Source: Rhipidocladum racemiflorum
Lineage: Eukaryota > Streptophyta > Magnoliopsida > Poales > Poaceae
DNA: 64,000 nucleotides
Direction of reading: 5' to 3'
Assembly: GCA_036346355.1 (NCBI GenBank)
Contig: CM070573.1
Location: 20,010,001-20,074,000, forward strand
Every line of letters begins with the position of its first letter. Position 1 is the first letter of the stretch. Below the pieces are notes generated by a model. It was not told where the DNA came from. It did no database searches and worked only from the letters and a program-made list of their open reading frames with translations. The translations under genes were made by a program, and so were the position numbers. Below are positions 10,941 through 21,087 of the stretch, in pieces.

Positions 10941-13108
10941 GGTTTTCACATCACACACCGAGGCGAAAAGTTCGGGATACTTCGCGCATGCGAGATTCCA
11001 GCTCCCAAGTCGCTTCTCTCTCTCGGTCTGATGTGACCACAGGACCTTGACAAACTTAAGCGTCTGTTCTTCATCACTCGCTCTGAAGTCCCTGCATTTC
11101 CACAGACGGGACTCGAAGGTGAGGTCCTGCTCAAGCGCCAATGGTTCCAATGGAACCACCAACTCCGGATCATGCAAGTATTTCCTCAACATCGAGACAT
11201 GGAACACATTATGCACACCTTGCATAGCTTCCTGTAGCCCAGCACGATAGGCCAACCTACCAACTCGGCGATGATAGGAAAAGGCCCAACATACCTTGGG
11301 TGAGCTTTCCTTTGGTGCCAAAACGCACCACACCCTTGGTGGGAGATACTCGCAAGAGTACGCTATCACCCACCTCAAACTCCAAGTCTCGCCGCCACAT
11401 CAAGATAGCTTTTCATGCGCTCTGTCTTGCGATAAGGTTCTGCCGAACCTCCGACACACGATCAACGATACCGCTGCACCCAATCCGGTCCAAGAATAGC
11501 TCTCGCCACAAGATCCCAACAAAGTGGCGATCTGCACTTCAGCCATACAAAGACCTCATAAGGAGCAGGCCAGGATCTTTGGAATGATAGCTGTTATTGT
11601 AAGCAAACTCTGCAAGGGGCAAATGGTCTTCCCAGCTACCCTTCCAAGCCATCACACAGGCCCCGAGCATGTCCTCCAAAGTTTGGATGGTACGCTCAGA
11701 TCGCCCATCTGTCTGAGGGTGAAAAGCGGTACTAAGGCGAAGCTGCGTACCCAAAGCACTCTGCAAACTCTCCCAGAACTTGGAGACGAACTTCGCATCC
11801 CGATCAGAGATAATGGTCTTGGGTACACCATGCAATCTCACGATCTCCCGCACATAGATGGGAGCCAACTCTCTCGCTGAATTGGTCGTGCGGATGGGAA
11901 TGAAATGCGCAGACTTGCCGAGACGGTCCACCACAACCCAAACAAGATCCTTCCTCGTGGAGAACGAGGTAAACCAACCACAAAATCCATGGAGATGTCA
12001 TCCCATGGCCACACAGAATCTCCAAAGGTCAGAATAGCCGGTGGACGCTTATGCTCGCCTTTGATCTTCCGCAAATCCCACAAGACGCCACATACTTGGC
12101 AATATCCACTCTCATCCTTTTCCACCGTAAATTCTTCTTCAAGTCCCCTACATCTTGGTCTCTCCAGATGGACCGTGTACGGGTGCGATGAGCTTCTTTC
12201 AGATGTCTTCTTTCACTTGAGATTTTTGGGGCACGCATACCGGCCCTGAAACCTCAAGGCTCCCGCATCATCAACAAGAAAGTCTCCGGACTTGCCATCC
12301 TCAAGGCGCTTCCTCACCTGCTGGAGCAAACGATCATGTCTTTGTGCCTCTCGCACACGTTCAGGAATCGCTGACTCAAGAATCATTTGAGTTTCAGCCT
12401 GCACGGTCCCCGCAAAGCAGTAGGAGACTCCCAAACGCTCAAAATCAGCAACAAGACAATCAACAAAAAGGGGCATTGTCTTGCGACTGAGGGCGTCGGC
12501 CACCATATTTGCTTTCCCCGGATGATACTGGATAGTGAGGTCATAATCCTTTATCAACTCTAGCCACCTCCTCTGCCTCAAGTTCAAATCTTTCTGAGTA
12601 AAGATGTACTTGAGGCTCTTGTGATCAGTGAAAATATCACAAGACTCACCGTACAGGTAATGCCTCCATATCTTCAATGCAAACACCACGGCGGCTAGCT
12701 CAAGATCATGCGTGGGATAATTCTGCTCATGCTTTTTCAACTGCCTCGAAGCATAAGCAATCACCTTGCCATCTTGCATGAGCACACAACCAAGTCCCAA
12801 CCGAGAAGCATCAGAATAAACAGTGAAGCGCTTCCCCGGCTCGGAAAGGGTAAGAACTGGAGCAGTCACTAACTTCTCCTTCAAAGTGCTTGTGCTCACA
12901 CTCTGCGATCGAACTTCATCCCCTTCTGAGTCAGCTGTGAAAGTGGCTTGGCAATGATAGAGAAATCCTGCACAAAACGCCGATAGTAGCCAGCCAACCC
13001 AAGGAAACTACGCACCTCTTTGACATTGGAAGGCCTCTTCCAATCCAAAACTGCTGAGACTTTGCTAGGATCTACAGATATGCCCTCTGGATTGATGATG
13101 TGGCCAAA
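10941..13108 (-). pseudogene. Pol of element B (RT thumb, RNase H, integrase, chromodomain-like tail), frameshifted
   Basis: In transcript order: the end of reverse transcriptase with GHIINPEGISVDPSKV and EVRSFLGLAGYYRRFV (about 13108-12900); RNase H with YSDASRLGLG, DLELAAV and FTDHKSLKY, holding the three expected acidic residues, and VADALSRK (about 12890-12470); a damaged integrase zinc region (CGIC, about 12050); an integrase core with VDRLGKSAHF, SDRDAKF and GRSERT, so all of D, D and E are present (11934-11540); and an integrase C-terminus with GVHNVFHVSMLRKYL plus a chromodomain-like end (FVKVLW...KYPELF, 11180-10941). The chromodomain places it among plant chromoviruses, close to the Tekay/Del type. 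At least four frame changes separate the blocks, so it is dead. Its upstream RT continues at 24596, across element A. Confidence 0.88.
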
Positions 13109-13113
13109 AAAAC

Positions 13114-16100
13114 TGTAACACCCCAAAATTTTGCTTTTCTTAAATTCATGTGTGATTTGGCACTTTGGTGAATTTTTGGAATTTTCTGGAATTTATTTGG
13201 ATTTATTTGGAATTTATTTGAATTTATCCCATTTTGAAATAATTAAAGAATTTAATTTTGCAAATAGAATTTTGTTGGAAATATTTTATTTGAGTCCAAA
13301 ATGTTCCAAAATATTTTCCAGAATTTTTCTGGAATTTTTCTGAGTCTTTTGCTATTTTTAATGAATTAAATGAATTACTGGGAATTATTTTAAATATTAA
13401 ATCGCTGGAAAATCAACCGAGCCGGTTACTGTTCATCCGACCGAGCCCGAGTCAGACTCGAGTTCGAGTCCGACCCGAGCCACGTGACTCGACCGAACCC
13501 ACTCCTAAACCTAATCAATCCCAACCGTTGGATCAAGATCCAACGGCTGAGATCCGCCCGTACCGGTTCGAGCCGTATCCGGCCCGGATCCGATCGCTGC
13601 GGCGATCGTGGCCGCTGATCGCGCCACGTGGGACGGTGAGCGTCGTCGTCTTCGCCGAGTCCGAAGCCGACTCGCCGCCGCACTCCGCCGTGAAGAACTA
13701 GGTCTCCGTCTTCCGTGACGGACGCCGAGGCTATTTAATGCCCGGATCGCACTTCGAGGACCGCCGTGACTTCGCGCACTTCTTGCCCTAACCCGCCGAG
13801 CTCTAGCCGCCGTAGGTTCGCCGAATCGCTCGCCGTAGTTGCGTGAAGCGCCGCAGTCCTTGCCTCGCCTCGCCGCCGTCGCGAATCCTCGCCGCCATTG
13901 ACCCCAGATTCAAACCCCGGCCAGGCGCACCGAAGACACCATCCATCTCGCCGAGCACGCCCCAACCGCTGCTTGGGTGGTCGCTGCCTCGGCCACGGCA
14001 GGCAACTCCGCCGTGAAGCCATCGCCGACCCGAAGCTCCACCAACCGTCCGATCAAGATCCAAAGGCCCGAGATCGTGCCACGTCACCTCGGTGAGTTTC
14101 CCGTTGAAAATCCTAGATCTAATCCCAACCGTTGGATCTAGATCCAACGGCTTAGGTTGCGCCGCGTATCAAGAATCGCACTGTGTTAGATTGGATCTCG
14201 ACCGTTGGATCAAGATCCAACGGCCCACGATCGATCACGCGCGCCCCAAGCACGTGAGGCCAAACTCAATCCCACCGTCGGATTTCAAACCAACGGCCAC
14301 GATTGTGCCACGCAGCGTCCAGGAAGCCGAGCCGTCGCGCCCACGCTGCGGCAGGTGATCACCGACACGCTGGGCCCGCGTGTCGGCCGACAGCATCTGT
14401 GACGTCACCCATGACGCCATCTGGGACCCACTGCCGACTGGTGGCCGAGCCTCGCCGACGCCGGCGATGACGCCACCCGAGTGGGCCCACATGTCGGGCC
14501 TCACGTAGGGTCGTGGGCCGAGTCCACGGTGGACCCGAGCCGAGCGTGGACCGAGTCCATGGATCGCACGACGCCAGCCAACCAATCGAGGTGACACGTG
14601 TCCATGCCGACGCAGTAATTAATTTCCAAAAGAAAATGATTTATTAATTCGAAATATTGATTCAAATTTAGATTCAAACTTCAAACGCTTATAACTTTTG
14701 CGTTTCAACTCCGATTTGAGTGATTCAAATTTCTAAATTTGTATAAAATTGAGATCTACCTAAATATGAATTTTATTTAATTTTTGGACTAAAGTTTTTC
14801 TCTGTAAAATTATTTAATTGATTATTTAAACTTTAAATAATCATAACTTTTATGCTTTAACTCGAATTTGATTTATTCCAGTTTCTAAAAATCCACAAAA
14901 TTATGTTATTTCTGTTTATGGATTTTATTTGGATGTTTGGATACTTTTTGCCTATTGTTTATTTGTGTATTTGCTATTTGCACGCTTTACGAGTAGACGT
15001 TGAAGTGCCGGAAGGATTCGAAGGAGAAGTATTGACTCAGGATCCAACTCAAGACCAAGAGCAAGTACTTTTTGAAGGCAAGTTGTGCTTTGACCATGTT
15101 GATCCTATTTCGAAATCTATTTTGATTTAAACTATTGCATGCTAGTTCAGTTAGAAAAATACTTTGTTTAAACCTGGGGGTTAGATAAATACCAATTTGC
15201 TATATGACACCTTGATTACTTAAGTATGTGCCATGACCCTTTGTCACCCTAGTTGTGGATTACTAGTTGGACATTACTAAAATTGCCAACATGGGTTTAG
15301 ATCGTTGTAGTATACTGCTTAGACCTGCTACGTGCTCATAACATGATTTTGGACAATCAAATGTTAATATTGACTTAATGATATATTGAACCTGTTTTGG
15401 GAAAAGTATCATGTGATGGCACGTGGTGCATGGTAATCAACTGGGGTTTGATAAACAGTTTTCGACCGGGGCATGTGGCAAGAGTAATCAGGTGGGCCAG
15501 TTGTGGCATTGGGGATGTTGATTTGGTTCTTCGGGTAGTCTTGCCCTGGTCACTCTAAGGACTTAACCTTGCAAGCCTTTGAACTGGGTCATACTTGCAA
15601 CCACATGGCTGGAATGGGACGGCCCTAGTTGACTAAGTCGCTAAGGACTCGCTTGTGGAGCCTCAGGGTGTCAATTACACCGTTTGTGTGATTGTACGGG
15701 GAGCGATCGTGGTCGTGGGCCGATACCCATCTAACGGTGTGTTGGTCCCATACTTCGCCTTGGCTAAGGGAAGGGATGGTGTAGAGCACGAACCTGAGAG
15801 GACCACTGTGTTGTTTGAGGCTTCCAAAGGCTTTGTTACGAAACTCGCCTTTGTGGTGTTTGATCGTATCTTGTGGGTAAAGTGCATAACCTCTGCAGAG
15901 TGTAGAATCTATTTAAATAGCCGAGTCCACGATCTTGGACAATGCTCGGGAATTACAAATCAAGGGTTAGACTTTCTGAAAATAACTTTGGTTTGAAAGG
16001 TTGGGTTGGTTTAGTAATAAAGATGATGGAAATATGGTTTAGGATGGGGAAAATGTTTATTAAACTTCTTGAAAAGTTATTTATGCTTTAATTATTTCTA

Positions 16101-16608
16101 CTGCTTTGAATCTACTTATATTATTTGACAAAGGTCAAGCATCGCAAATATACCTTGAGCTATTCCTTTGTACCAAGCCATGCATGTAGTATATTAGCTT
16201 GCATTCTCAGGCATGACTTGTCGAGTACCAAGTACTCACCCTTGCCTCAACACAATATCAGTTGAAGAAGAGATCGCACTCACTTTGGAGGAGGAACTCC
16301 AAGAGGATCCGTCTACTTAGGGAAGCGAGCCCAGTCAGTTGCCTGTGGTATACTGGATGGCGCCACGAAGCTATTTGATTTTCCGCTGCTATTATTTTTC
16401 TCTGAATAAGTTTCGCCTTACGAGGCATACATTTGTAACTTGGCCATAAGGTCGAGTAACCAGTTTGGTTATTTAAATAAAGTACTTTATTGGTATCGAG
16501 TGGTATGATTGTGATATTTACCAATGTTAAGACTGTGTGCACTAGCGCGTTCCTGGACTAGTGCTGAATACACAGAGGGTCCGGATTTGCAAATTCGGGG
16601 TCCCGACA
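13114..16608 (+). repeat. 5' LTR of element A
   Basis: 3495 bases from TGTAACACCCC to GGGTCCCGACA. It is very close to 21088-24590 apart from small clustered changes. From 5' to 3' it has an AT-rich start, a GC-rich part (13430-14600) with repeated palindromes, an AT-rich part, and a region with short frames. A short open frame (14903-15130) is repeated identically in the 3' LTR and is ordinary LTR sequence. A promoter must lie here, but I could not choose a TATA box. Confidence 0.95.
13525..14296. repeat. Five related palindromes in the LTR of element A
   Basis: A 22-base inverted repeat of the form CCGTTGGATC, a short centre, then GATCCAACGG occurs at 13525-13546, 14129-14150 (perfect palindrome) and 14202-14223. 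Two diverged forms lie at 14045-14066 and 14275-14296. The same series is present in the 3' LTR from about 21499. They may be transcription-factor sites or hairpins. The function is unknown. Confidence 0.85.
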
Positions 16609-16612
16609 GAGG

Positions 16613-16626
16613 TGGTATCAGAGCCA
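16613..16626 (+). other. Primer-binding site of element A (initiator-Met tRNA)
   Basis: TGGTATCAGAGCCA begins four bases after the end of the 5' LTR. It matches the sequence complementary to the 3' end of plant initiator methionine tRNA used by most plant chromoviruses. Confidence 0.92.
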
Positions 16627-16828
16627 TACTTGACCGTAGGCTCAACCCTAAGCTAGAATGGTCGTAGTGAGGATAAAACCTATTTTCTAAAAGCTAAAAG
16701 TTTGTCAAGATAAGAAATGACATCTCGACTTATCCCCTTCTCTCTTTTCTTGTCTCTTGCTGAAATTTTCCCTTACCTTGTCACAATTTAAAAATTCCGA
16801 GTTCTTACGTAAAGCACTCTTGTGACAG

Positions 16829-17538
16829 ATGGAGGAAGAGTTCAACTACGTTGATCTGGGAGTTGGTCACGCTGCAGAACTTTGGCATATGCTACAGACT
16901 CTCGGAGATTTTGAGAAGCCCCAATACCAAGTGGAAGTGATCAGACAAGCAGGATTGATCAAGGCTTGTGACGTGAGGATTGAGGTACCTGCTAGGAAAA
17001 AGGGCCCAGGCAATCGCCCGATACATCAGACCGCCAGGAGATCTACAATGCAGATGGGTATCCAAGAAGTATCACGACGCCGCACGCGCACATTACCCGT
17101 ATCTACGCCAGAGAATTGAGAGCACGGTGTTCGTTATCACCGCAGCAGCGATAACCTTCTTGACCGAAGGAGATTCAGGATGAGGATGCCACGGTTACAG
17201 CTTGGCACGATTTGTCGTCGCCAGGAGGATGTACTAGATAATACAAGCAAGGAGCTACGAAGGCCCGCAAGGAGATCACGGCAGAGAAGAACAGATGGCG
17301 GGAAGCTCAAGAGTATGTAGCACACCTTCTACGAAGGATTGACGAGTTGGAGATGACCTTGTACGGACTGGACCGAGCCAAGATTTCGAGCTACGAGCCA
17401 GATCCAGAGGAATCAGATCTCGATGAGGACACCGCTTCTTCGACTACCATAGAGGACACGATTCTTTGGACATGGCAATCGTTTAGCACCTATGCCACAA
17501 AGACCGTGCACTCCGTGCCGTGGAGGTTTTCTCGATGA
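16829..17538 (+). pseudogene. Extra ORF between primer site and gag of element A, frameshifted
   Basis: It starts MEEEFNYVDLGVGHAAELWH. The first frame stays open to 17119, but homology-like continuity suggests a shift near 16990 into the frame with RAQAIARYIRPPGD and, later, a coiled-coil-like stretch around 17270-17370 (AEKNRWREAQEYVAHLLRR) followed by an acidic tail (DPEESDLDEDTASS). In all it is roughly 230 codons in at least three frame blocks. I do not recognise a domain. It lies before gag, with about 280 bases of apparent non-coding DNA between the two. Additional ORFs of this kind are known in several plant gypsy lineages, but a role cannot be read from the sequence. Confidence 0.5.
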
Positions 17539-17801
17539 GTGAGCATAGGTTCTATAGTGAGACTCCTTCACCGAGTCGCGTCATAGAATAAAGAGTCACC
17601 CTTTAGGCGTTAGACTCCAGAGTTAGTTCGATTTGGATTTGCTTTGTTTGCTGAGTGTGCAGTATGTGTTGCAAGGCCCTTAGGCATTGTAAGCAGCCAT
17701 ACCAAGTTATTAAATAATAAAGTTGGACCTTAAAGTTACCCCTTTCGCCCCGCATAAGTTCCATATTACTTGTCTATTCTTGTTTCCCTCTCATCTCTAA
17801 A

Positions 17802-18480
17802 CCTAGAGCAAACCGACAGTATCACGTGCCTGAAGGAATCATGGACCTTAAGAAAGAGGAGTTCAGAGCACTGAAGCAAGGTAATCAGCCAGTGGCCGAC
17901 TACCTGAACAAGTTCACACAGCTAGCACGCTACGCACCTGAGGATGTAGCGACAGATAAATCCAGACAGTCTCGTTTTATGAAGGGACTCAACTCAGGAT
18001 TGCAAGTAGGGTTGATCACCCACACCTTCCCAGATTTCCAAGAGTTGGTGAATAAGGCGCTTATTCTTGAGGACAAGCGCAAGGAACTGGATGAGAACAG
18101 GAAGCGCAGGATGCAACAAAGAAGGATCACGCCAGGAACGCCACATACCGAGAGTTGCACCAAATCAATTCTTGATTCCAACCACAGAATGCAACAAGGA
18201 CACCATCCCCAAAGACCAAGACCGGTCAATCAAAACTACTGCACCCACCCGCTTAGAAACACTACTCGAGCAAATAGGAACAATGAGACGCTGCTACAAT
18301 CGCAACAAGCCAGGCACTTTGCCAACAGCTTGTCCAAAGAAGACAGCAGGAGTGACCCCAGCCGCTTCAATCTAGGAACCACCCAGCTAGGGCGCCAAAG
18401 ATCAGGAGCCACACCCTGCATCGTGGTGAGAGGCCGAGTCAACCATGTCACCGCAGAGGCACCGCAGAATGCTACGGACG
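17802..18480 (+). pseudogene. gag of element A, N-terminal half missing, zinc knuckle damaged
   Basis: The capsid part begins abruptly at QYHVPEGIMDLKKEEFRALK, normally the middle of a Retrotrans_gag domain, and continues through VADYLNKFTQLARYAPEDV and RFMKGLNSGLQVGL. The upstream half, about 150 residues in relatives, is absent. After about residue 100 the frame shifts. In another frame RCYNRNKPG and LPTACPKK are what remains of a CX2CX4HX4C zinc knuckle, with most ligands changed. Gag would package the element RNA in cytoplasmic particles. This copy cannot. Confidence 0.8.
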
Positions 18481-18960
18481 TCGTCTTGGGTAAGTTACTT
18501 GTTAACTCGAAGACTGCAACGGTTTTGTTTGACTCGAGCTTCAGATTCGTTTGTTTCGCAAGGCTTTGCTACTAGAAATGATTTGAGAATTGCAAGACTT
18601 AAGTGCATGCTTTTAGTTCAAACCCCTGGTTCCGAACTCCGAACGAAAGTAGGATGTTCCGGGGTGAGAATACTAATAGGTGGAATAGAATTCCTAGCAA
18701 ACCTTATAATTTTGGAGACCCAGACCTTAGACGTCATATTGGGAATGGATTGGTTATCCAAGCACAAGGCCGTATTGGATTGTGGACGAAGGACTATCTC
18801 AGTTGAGAGCCCGTGTGGGAAGAAAGTGGAATTTCAAGCCACTGCGGTTAGAGAAGGACAGTTGATGGTTAACAGTACCAAGGCAATCAGCATAGATGAT
18901 GTCTCAGTAGTGAATGAGTACCCCGATGTTTTCCCGAAGATCTACCTGGTATGCCGCCAG
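18480..18960 (+). pseudogene. Aspartic protease region of element A
   Basis: Readable as KTATVLFDS (instead of the usual VLFDSGAS, a frame change falls here), then FATRNDLRIA, LANLIILETQTLDVILGMDWLSKHKAVLDC and finally EYPDVFP, the junction to reverse transcriptase. The flap and C-terminal signature IILGMDWL are clear. The catalytic D-S-G is interrupted by the frameshift around 18530-18545. Confidence 0.8.
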
Positions 18961-19978
18961 ACAGGGACATAGAGTTTGTGATAGAGCTTGCACCTGGTAC
19001 AGCACCGATAGCAAAGAGACCCTATCGGATGTCCACCGAGGAGTTGGTAGAAACGAAGAAACAGCTAGAAGAGTTAATGGAGAAAGGATTTCAGGAGCTG
19101 AAGAAGCGATTGACATCAGCACCGGTGTTAGTTCTACCGGATGTTGCTCAAAGCTTCGATATTTATTGTGACGCATCGCGCCAAGGACTTGGATGTGTCT
19201 TTGTCACGAGAATGGAAAGGTCGTCGCTTATGCATCAAGGCAGTTGAGGCCGCATGAGGAAAATTATCCGACACATGACTTAGAGTTAGCTGCCGTAGTG
19301 CATGCTTTGAAGATATGGCGTCACTATCTGATTGGAAACAGATGTGAAGTAGATACGGATCATAAGAGCCTTAAGTACATATTCACCCAGTCGGATCTGA
19401 ATATGAGGCAGAGGAGATGGCTAGAGTTGATCAAGGACTACAATGTTGGAATCCATTACCATCCCGGGAAGGCCAACGTGGTAGCCGATGCCCTGAGTCG
19501 GAAAAGCCATACCGTGAGTACGTTGCTAGCCACAAGTCAGGATGAGTTATGTGAGGATTTTCAGAAAATGAAGATTGAGGTAGTACCTAGCGGATTCTTG
19601 GCCGCATTAGAAGTAAAGCCTACCCTGGAGGAGCAGATCCGAGAAGGACAGAAGGATGATGACAAGATCCGCAGGATTAAGTCCATCAAGGAGGAAGGCA
19701 AGGCAGAGGACTTCAAGTTGGATGAGCAAGGCACGTTGTGGATGAAGGATCGCATTTGTGTGCCTAACAAAAAGGAGTTAAAGCAACTGATTTTGGAAGA
19801 AGCTCATGACTCTAAGTACTCAATTCATCCTGGAAGCGCCAAGATGTATCAGGATCTGAAGGAGAGATTCTGGTGGCCGAGTATGAAACGTGAAGTTGCC
19901 GAGCATGTTGCATTGTGCGACGTATGCCAGAGAGTCAAGGCAATGCATCGAGACCAGCGGGATTGCTACAACCGCTGA
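18951..19978 (+). pseudogene. RT start fused to RNase H and integrase zinc domain of element A; RT core deleted
   Basis: The N-terminal RT strand IEFVIELAPGTAPIAKRPYRM runs to KKQLEELMEKGF and then passes directly into QELKKRLTSAPVLVLPD, which is already the RNase H linker. The whole RT palm with the Y/FXDD site, roughly 200 residues, is missing at about 19090. RNase H follows after a one-base shift near 19200, with YCDASRQGLG, DLELAAVVHAL and DTDHKSLKYIF carrying the acidic residues and VVADALSRK. The integrase N-terminal H2C2 zinc binder (EAHDSKYSIHPG...CDVCQRVK) ends this open stretch, which then reaches a stop at 19976. Confidence 0.88.
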
Positions 19979-20541
19979 AAATACCGAGTGGAAGTGGGAG
20001 GAAATCGGAATGGATTTCATTACCGGTTTGTCAAGACTCAAGGAGGTTATGACTCCATATGGGTTATAGTGGATCGCTTGACTAAAGTAGCCCATTTTAT
20101 CCCCGTGAAGACCACTTACTCGGAGATAAATTAGCGTAATTGTACATGATCGATTGTCTGCTTGCACGGAGTGCCAAAGAGGATTGTATCGGACGAGGTA
20201 CCCAATTTACCTCAAGGTTACGGAATAAGTTGCATGAAGCCATGGGAACCCGTTTGAACTTCAAGATACCTTATCATCCACGCACGGATGGACAGGCCAG
20301 AAAGAGTCAACCAGATTCGGAGGATATGTTGAGAGCTTGTGCATTAGCTTGTGCTACCTCTTGGGATAAGAGTTTGCCGTATCTTTGAGTTCGATTACAA
20401 CAATAGTTATCGTGCTAGTTTACGATGTCACCTTTTGAGGCATCAGTATGGTCGACTGTCGGACGCCATTGAATTGGAATGAGACCGTGGCCAGCGTGTC
20501 TTTGGGCCTGATATTCTTCAAGAGGTCAAGAAGCGGTCGCT
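19979..20541 (+). pseudogene. Integrase catalytic core of element A, broken in several frames
   Basis: Fragments in different frames include WEEIGMDFITGL, VDRLTKVAHFIPVKTTY (around 20070-20110), RGTQFTSRLRNKLHEAMGTRLNF (20196-20265) and YHPRTDGQARKSQ. The last carries K where the catalytic glutamate normally stands (QAERVNQ-type). Several indels and the missing segment after TTYS show that it cannot be functional. Confidence 0.78.
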
Positions 20542-21051
20542 ATGATTAGGGAAAGGTTGAAGATAGCCCAATCTCGACAGAAGAGTTATGCTGACAATCG
20601 TCGCCGAGATTTGAGTTTTGAACCAGAAGACTTTGTTTACCTCAGAGTTACGCCTCTCAGGGGAGTTAAGAGGTTCCATGCCAAAGGGAAACTTGCACCC
20701 CGTTATGTTGGGCCATTTAAGATTTTGAGTCGCAGAGGCGAAGTTGCTTATCAGCTGGAATTGCCGCAGTCGTTAGCAGGAGTGCATGATGTATTCCATG
20801 TGTCCCAGTTGAAGAAGTGCCTCCGAGTTCCTGAGGAACAGACACCGCTAGAGTTAATTGAGTTGCAAGAGGACTTGACTTATAAGGAACATCCCGTGAG
20901 GATTCTGGACACAATGGATCGAGAAACTAGAAACAAGTCAACCCGTTTCTGTAGAGTTCAGTGGAGCAACCATGAAGAAAGCGAAGAGACTTGGGAGCGC
21001 GAAGAGGATTTGAAGAAAGAGTTTCCAAACCTATTCTGTAGTGAGCCCTGA
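20542..21051 (+). pseudogene. Integrase C-terminus and chromodomain-like tail of element A
   Basis: An open frame of 169 residues. RQKSYADNRRRDLSFEPEDFVYLRVTP and KLAPRYVGPFKIL form the GPY/F-type C-terminal DNA-binding module. GVHDVFHVSQLKKCL follows, then a chromodomain-like end, FCRVQWSNHEESEETWERE, and KKEFPNLF. In chromoviruses this tail guides integration into chromatin. The frame ends 36 bases before the polypurine tract. The stretch itself is unbroken, but its upstream enzyme is dead. Confidence 0.88.
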
Positions 21052-21071
21052 ATCTCGGGGACGAGATTCTA

Positions 21072-21087
21072 TTAAGGGGGGGAGGTT
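21072..21087 (+). other. Polypurine tract of element A
   Basis: The G-rich purine run ttaaggggggggaggtt directly precedes the 3' LTR start TGTAACACC at 21088. Confidence 0.88.

Noticed and set aside
13426..14597. Arg/Ser-rich ORFs in the LTR of A
   Set aside because: They follow from the GC-rich palindrome region. Frames differ between the two LTRs through indels.
14903..15130. Hydrophobic 75-residue ORF (also at 22881-23108)
   Set aside because: Present identically in both LTRs of element A. It is LTR sequence, with no sign of being translated.
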